From: an uncultured Brachybacterium sp.
Lineage (GTDB): Bacteria > Actinomycetota > Actinomycetes > Actinomycetales > Dermabacteraceae
Reading direction: 5' to 3'
Length of the DNA stretch: 64,000 nucleotides
Assembly (NCBI RefSeq): GCF_947500705.1
Contig: NZ_CANMSY010000003.1
Coordinates: forward strand, 186,001 to 250,000
Shown: positions 60,677-64,000 of the stretch, piece after piece
How the letters are laid out: each line of letters opens with the position of its first letter
Numbering within the stretch: the stretch's first letter is position 1
Position numbers and translations under genes: made by a program
The notes under the pieces: generated by a model
The model's database searches: none
Told to the model about the DNA's origin: nothing
What the model saw: the letters and a program-made list of their open reading frames with translations, nothing else

Positions 60677-61447
60677 ATGCTGAGCGAAGAGCGCCACCAG
60701 GCGATCGCGACGGTTCTCCGACGACGGGGCACCGTCACCGTCGCCGCGCTCAGCGCCGACCTGGGGGTCTCCGAGGCGACCGTGCGCCGGGACCTCGAGC
60801 TGCTCGCCGAGGCCGGAGCCCTGCGCCGGGTGCGCGGTGGAGCCACTGCCGTGCGGGGTTCGGTGCGACCCGAGGCGGATCTGCGCTCCTTCGCGGACGT
60901 CGCGAGCACCGCGACCGCCGCGAAGCAGGCGATCGCCGCCCGCGCCTGCTCCCTGATCACCGACGGCGAGGTGATCGCCCTGGACATCGGCACCACGGTC
61001 GCGGCGATGTGCCCGCTGCTCGCGGAGCGCTCCCTCACGGTGGTCACCGCCTCGCTCGCGGTGGTGCGCTCGCTCTCCACCGCCCCCGACGTCGACATCG
61101 TGATCCTGGGTGGGCTGCTGCGCCCCAACTACGACTCCATGGTGGGCACTCTGACCGAGTCGGCGCTCGGGCAGCTGCGCGTGGACCGGGCATTCCTGGG
61201 CAGCGCCGGGGTCCGGCCCGACGGCGCCGTACTCGACTCCACCCCCAGCGAGGTGCCGATCAAGCGCGGCCTGCTCGACGTCGCCGCCTTCTCCTACCTG
61301 CTGGCCGACCACGAGAAGTTCCCCGGCTCCGGCTTCCTCGAGGTGGCGCGACTGTCCCGCTTCACCGCCCTGATCACCGACCGCTCCCCCCTCCCCTTCG
61401 ACATCGCGCTCCCCGACGGGGAAGACGTGGAGGTCCTCCTGCCATGA
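60677..61447 (+). CDS. DeoR/GlpR family transcriptional regulator
   Basis: This 256-residue regulator has the DeoR winged helix (MLSEERHQAIATVLRRRGTV, then LGVSEATVRRDLELLAEAGAL) and the DeoR effector domain with DIGTTVAAMCPLLAERSLTV, VDIVILGGLLRPNYDSMVG and KFPGSGFLEVARLSRFTALI. Ligands of this family are phosphorylated sugars, which fits the GH4 gene overlapping its stop. It probably controls itself and the divergent transporter. Confidence 0.93.
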   Translation: MLSEERHQAIATVLRRRGTVTVAALSADLGVSEATVRRDLELLAEAGALRRVRGGATAVRGSVRPEADLRSFADVASTATAAKQAIAARACSLITDGEVIALDIGTTVAAMCPLLAERSLTVVTASLAVVRSLSTAPDVDIVILGGLLRPNYDSMVGTLTESALGQLRVDRAFLGSAGVRPDGAVLDSTPSEVPIKRGLLDVAAFSYLLADHEKFPGSGFLEVARLSRFTALITDRSPLPFDIALPDGEDVEVLLP

Positions 61448-62859
61448 AGCTCACCATCCTGGGAGGCGGCGGATTCCGCGTGCCCCTCGTCTACGAGGCA
61501 GTCGCCACCGCCGCCACCGGCCTCACGGTCGACGAGATCGCGCTGTACGACGTCGACCCCGCGCGCCTGCACGCCATCACCTCCGTGATCGAGGGCCTCG
61601 GCGCGCAGCTGCTGGCCGACGGGAGCACCGCAACGCTCCCCCGCCTCACCGCCACCACGGACCTGCGCGAGGCCGTGACCGGAGCGGACTTCGTGTTCTC
61701 CGCGATCCGGGTGGGCGGCGCCGAGGCCCGCACGGTGGACGAAAGGGTCGCGCTGGGGCTCGGGCTGCTGGGCCAGGAGACCATCGGCCCCGGCGGCCTC
61801 GCCTACGCCCTGCGCACGATCCCGGTGGCCCTGGAGATCGCCCGCATGGTCGCCGAGGTCGCACCGGGCGCCTGGGTCATCAACTTCACCAACCCTGCCG
61901 GGATCGTCACCGAGGCGATGCGCAGCGTGCTCGGAGACCATGTGGTGGGCATCTGCGACACCCCCATCGGCCTGGTCCGGCGCGTGGGCAGGCTGCTGGA
62001 CGTGGACCTGGTCGCCGGCGAGCGCGGCGCGAGCTTCGACTACGTGGGCCTGAACCACCTGGGCTGGCTGCGCTCGGTGACCGTGGAGGGGGTGGACCGC
62101 CTGCCCGGCCTGCTCGCCGACGACGCCGCCCTCGAGGAGATCGAGGAGGCGCGCCTGATCGGCAAGGACTGGGTGCGGGCCGACGGCGCTCTGCCCAACG
62201 AGTACCTCTTCTACTACCTGCACACCGCCGCCGCTATCGACCGCATCACGAGCGCCGCGACCACCCGCGGCGAGTTCCTCGCGAAGCAGCAGGGCGACTT
62301 CTACCTCGCCGCGGCCGAGAGCTCCGAGCCGGCCTCCTGCTGCACCTCGCCCCTGGACCTCTGGCGCGAGACCCTTCATGAGCGCGAAGCGACGTATATG
62401 GCGGAGTCCCGGGACGAGGAGCGCCGCGAGGAGGACATCGCCGGCGGTGGCTACCAGGAGGTGGCGCTGCGGCTGATGACCGCGCTCGCCACCGGACGCA
62501 GCGAGCGGATGATCCTGGACGTCGGCAATGCCCCCACCGGCAGCGACGCTCCCCCGGAGCAGCGCATCGTGCCGGAGCTGCCGGCCGATGCCGTGCTCGA
62601 GGTGCTGTGCGTGGTCGACGGCGAGGGCGTGCACCCGCAGCCCGTCGCCCCGGTGGGACTGGGACGGCTCGGCATGATGAGCACCCTGCGCGCCGCCGAG
62701 CGGAAGATCCTCGAGGCCGCGATGACCGGCTCCCGCGAGGCGGCCTGGCAGGGCTTCTCGATGCATCCCCTGGTCAGCTCACCCGTGCTGGGAAAGAAGC
62801 TGCTCGAGGGATACATCGCCGGGCACCCGGAGATCGCGGCGCTGCTCGCAGAAGGCTGA
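61444..62859 (+). CDS. 6-phospho-beta-glucosidase-like enzyme (GH4)
   Basis: This 471-residue enzyme belongs to the NAD- and metal-dependent GH4 family. The N-terminus LTILGGGGFRVP binds NAD. NFTNPAGIVTEAMR (148-161), Cys171 in GICDTPIG and His205 in GLNHLGW are the metal-site residues, and NHLGW is typical of the 6-phospho-beta-glucosidase group. NEYLFYYLH near residue 255 also fits. Substrates are usually phosphorylated disaccharides, yet the operon has an ABC transporter, not a PTS, so either the PfkB kinase acts first or the enzyme takes unphosphorylated sugar. ATG overlaps the DeoR stop. Confidence 0.92.
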   Translation: MKLTILGGGGFRVPLVYEAVATAATGLTVDEIALYDVDPARLHAITSVIEGLGAQLLADGSTATLPRLTATTDLREAVTGADFVFSAIRVGGAEARTVDERVALGLGLLGQETIGPGGLAYALRTIPVALEIARMVAEVAPGAWVINFTNPAGIVTEAMRSVLGDHVVGICDTPIGLVRRVGRLLDVDLVAGERGASFDYVGLNHLGWLRSVTVEGVDRLPGLLADDAALEEIEEARLIGKDWVRADGALPNEYLFYYLHTAAAIDRITSAATTRGEFLAKQQGDFYLAAAESSEPASCCTSPLDLWRETLHEREATYMAESRDEERREEDIAGGGYQEVALRLMTALATGRSERMILDVGNAPTGSDAPPEQRIVPELPADAVLEVLCVVDGEGVHPQPVAPVGLGRLGMMSTLRAAERKILEAAMTGSREAAWQGFSMHPLVSSPVLGKKLLEGYIAGHPEIAALLAEG

Positions 62860-62897
62860 GAGTCCCCGTCGCTGCGCCGCGATCGCGGAGTCCCGGC

Positions 62898-63731
62898 TCA
62901 GAACCCCGGGTTCGCGGGGTCTGCCCCGATCCGACCGTCGGCGCGGTCCAGGGCGCTGATCTTCTCGATCTCCTCGGGCGTGAGCTCGAGCTGGGCGGCG
63001 GCGAAGTTCGAGACGATCCGCTCAGGCGTGACGGACTTCGGGATCACCACGTTCCCGATCGCCAGATGCCAGGCGATGATCACCTGGCCCGCATCGGCGC
63101 CGTGCGCCTCAGCGACAGCGGTGATCACCGGGTTCTGCAGGATGTCGCCGCCCTGCCCCAGCGGGGACCAGGCCTCGGTGAGGATCTTCTTGTCGGCGTG
63201 GTAGTCCCGCAGCGCGGACTGCTGGAACTCGGGGTGCAGCTCGATCTGGTGCATCACCGGCACCACCCCGGTCTCGGCGATGATCTCCTCGAGCTGCTCG
63301 ATCGGGAAGTTGGAGACGCCGATGGACTTCGCCTTCCCCTCCTTCTGCAGCTCGATGAGCGCCTTCCATGACTCGAGGTACGTCCCGCGCTGGGGGCTCG
63401 CCCAGTGGATGAGGTAGAGGTCCACGTAGTCCATCTCGAGCTTGCCGAGAGAGGTCTCCAGAGCCTGCTTCGCGGAGTCGAAGCCCTGGTCGCCGTTGGC
63501 GAGCTTGGTGGTGATGAACAGCTCCTCGCGAGCGATTCCCGAGGCCTTCACGGCCCGGCCCACGCCGCCCTCGTTCTGGTAGCCGGCGGCGGTGTCGATG
63601 TGGCGGTAGCCGGCGTCGATCGCCTGGCGGACGACGTCGGCCGCGACCTCGTCCTCGACCTGCCATACGCCGTAGCCGAGCTGGGGGACGGCCCTGCCGT
63701 CATGGAAGGGCTGGGTGGGAACAGTGGTCAT
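62898..63731 (-). CDS. aldo/keto reductase (2,5-diketo-D-gluconate reductase type)
   Basis: This 277-residue enzyme has the AKR5-like pattern: PQLGYGVWQVEDEVAADVV, GYRHIDTAAGYQNEGGVGRA (Asp and Tyr), FITTKLANGDQG (Lys) and VDLYLIHWASPQ (His). The C-terminus VIPKSVTPERIVSNF binds NADPH. It shares no visible operon; its neighbour is a divergent TauE gene. Reduction of keto sugars or small aldehydes is expected. Confidence 0.94.
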   Translation of the reverse strand: MTTVPTQPFHDGRAVPQLGYGVWQVEDEVAADVVRQAIDAGYRHIDTAAGYQNEGGVGRAVKASGIAREELFITTKLANGDQGFDSAKQALETSLGKLEMDYVDLYLIHWASPQRGTYLESWKALIELQKEGKAKSIGVSNFPIEQLEEIIAETGVVPVMHQIELHPEFQQSALRDYHADKKILTEAWSPLGQGGDILQNPVITAVAEAHGADAGQVIIAWHLAIGNVVIPKSVTPERIVSNFAAAQLELTPEEIEKISALDRADGRIGADPANPGF

Positions 63732-63835
63732 GCGGGAGCCTCCTGGGTATGCGGTTGCCTATCCACCCTATGCCCGCTCTCGGCTCACCGATAGACCTCG
63801 TCCGACCGGTCGGGAAGCGCGGTCGGCGGAGCCGA

Positions 63836-63841
63836 TACCGT
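63836..63841 (+). promoter_or_regulatory. -10 box of the partial TauE gene
   Basis: TACCGT ends 6 bases before the GTG at 63848. Confidence 0.55.
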
Positions 63842-63847
63842 GGCGGA

Positions 63848-64000
63848 GTGAGTGTCCCCCTGGCGATGACCCTGCTCGGTCTGGTGCTGCTCGCCGCCGT
63901 GATCCAGCGGGTCGCCGGGCTGGGGCTCGGCATGCTGTTCGCGCCCTACGCGGTGGTGCTGATCGGCGCGCACCAGGGAATCATGCTCGCGAACTTCCTG
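63848..64000 (+). CDS. TauE/SafE family membrane protein, N-terminal part, truncated by window edge
   Basis: The visible 51 residues (VSVPLAMTLLGLVLLAAVIQ, then RVAGLGLGMLFAPYAVVLIG) form a membrane helix and the glycine-rich GLGLGM-FAP motif of TauE/SafE permeases; the AHQGIMLANFL end fits the next loop. It is the third such gene in the window. The start is supported by the -10 box placed as in other leaderless genes here. Confidence 0.7.
   Translation, partial: MSVPLAMTLLGLVLLAAVIQRVAGLGLGMLFAPYAVVLIGAHQGIMLANFL

Overview
The window looks like chromosome of a high-GC actinobacterium. Nearly every codon ends in G or C, stop-start overlaps of the ATGA/GTGA type are common, and many genes have a TANNNT -10 box only 6-7 bases before the start codon, as in leaderless actinobacterial transcripts. 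A Dermabacteraceae/Brachybacterium-like organism is my guess from general gene content; nothing in the window proves the genus. I see no rRNA, tRNA or CRISPR array.

Layout. 1-7.9 kb: an Opp/Dpp-type ABC importer operon ending in a truncated beta-mannosidase, facing a ROK repressor, with a perfect palindromic operator between them; this reads as a beta-mannoside uptake locus. 8-12.2 kb: two DinB-like proteins, a YafY/WYL regulator, a lipoprotein and a TauE/SafE permease. 12.3-18.8 kb: a sugar catabolism group (TIM-barrel isomerase, second ROK regulator, two Gfo/Idh/MocA dehydrogenases, DhaL and DhaK). 18.8-27.5 kb: NTR-like surface protein, histidine phosphatase, a decayed GntR fragment, an MFS/LysR pair, a sulfatase with an aldo/keto reductase, and an Eis-like acetyltransferase. 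27.5-34.0 kb: an assimilatory nitrite reductase operon nirC-nirB-nirD-cobA-hemD-cbiX, which joins nitrite transport and reduction to siroheme synthesis. 34.3-36.7 kb: a flavin-dependent oxidoreductase, an NAD-dependent epimerase-like protein and an unknown gene whose leader and first codons copy those of nirC.

36.8-41.5 kb is an accessory island with visibly lower GC. It carries a tightly coupled pair (DUF3696-type AAA ATPase plus a protein with a possible PIN-like N-terminus and a DUF2325-like C-terminus), then an IS3 transposase remnant and a broken gene, then a possible SRA-like/HNH endonuclease. This is the best candidate for an undescribed, probably defensive, system.

41.6-53.2 kb is mixed housekeeping (acyltransferase, methyltransferase, secreted nuclease-like lipoprotein, GNAT, M20 peptidase, SDR, TauE, RibD-like reductase, DUF899 protein, AAA ATPase with a wHTH). 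53.3-62.9 kb is a second sugar locus: sugar ABC transporter, PfkB kinase and a Tat-exported PIG-L deacetylase, divergent from a DeoR regulator and a GH4 glycosidase. A site resembling the DasR/dre operator precedes the transporter, so amino-sugar (GlcNAc/chitobiose-type) use is likely. The window ends with an aldo/keto reductase and the start of a third TauE/SafE permease.

Two patterns run across the window: short tandem repeats (8-40 bp units) gathered at the 3' ends of genes, in two cases spelling pentapeptide repeats; and leaderless promoters in front of many monocistronic or regulatory genes.
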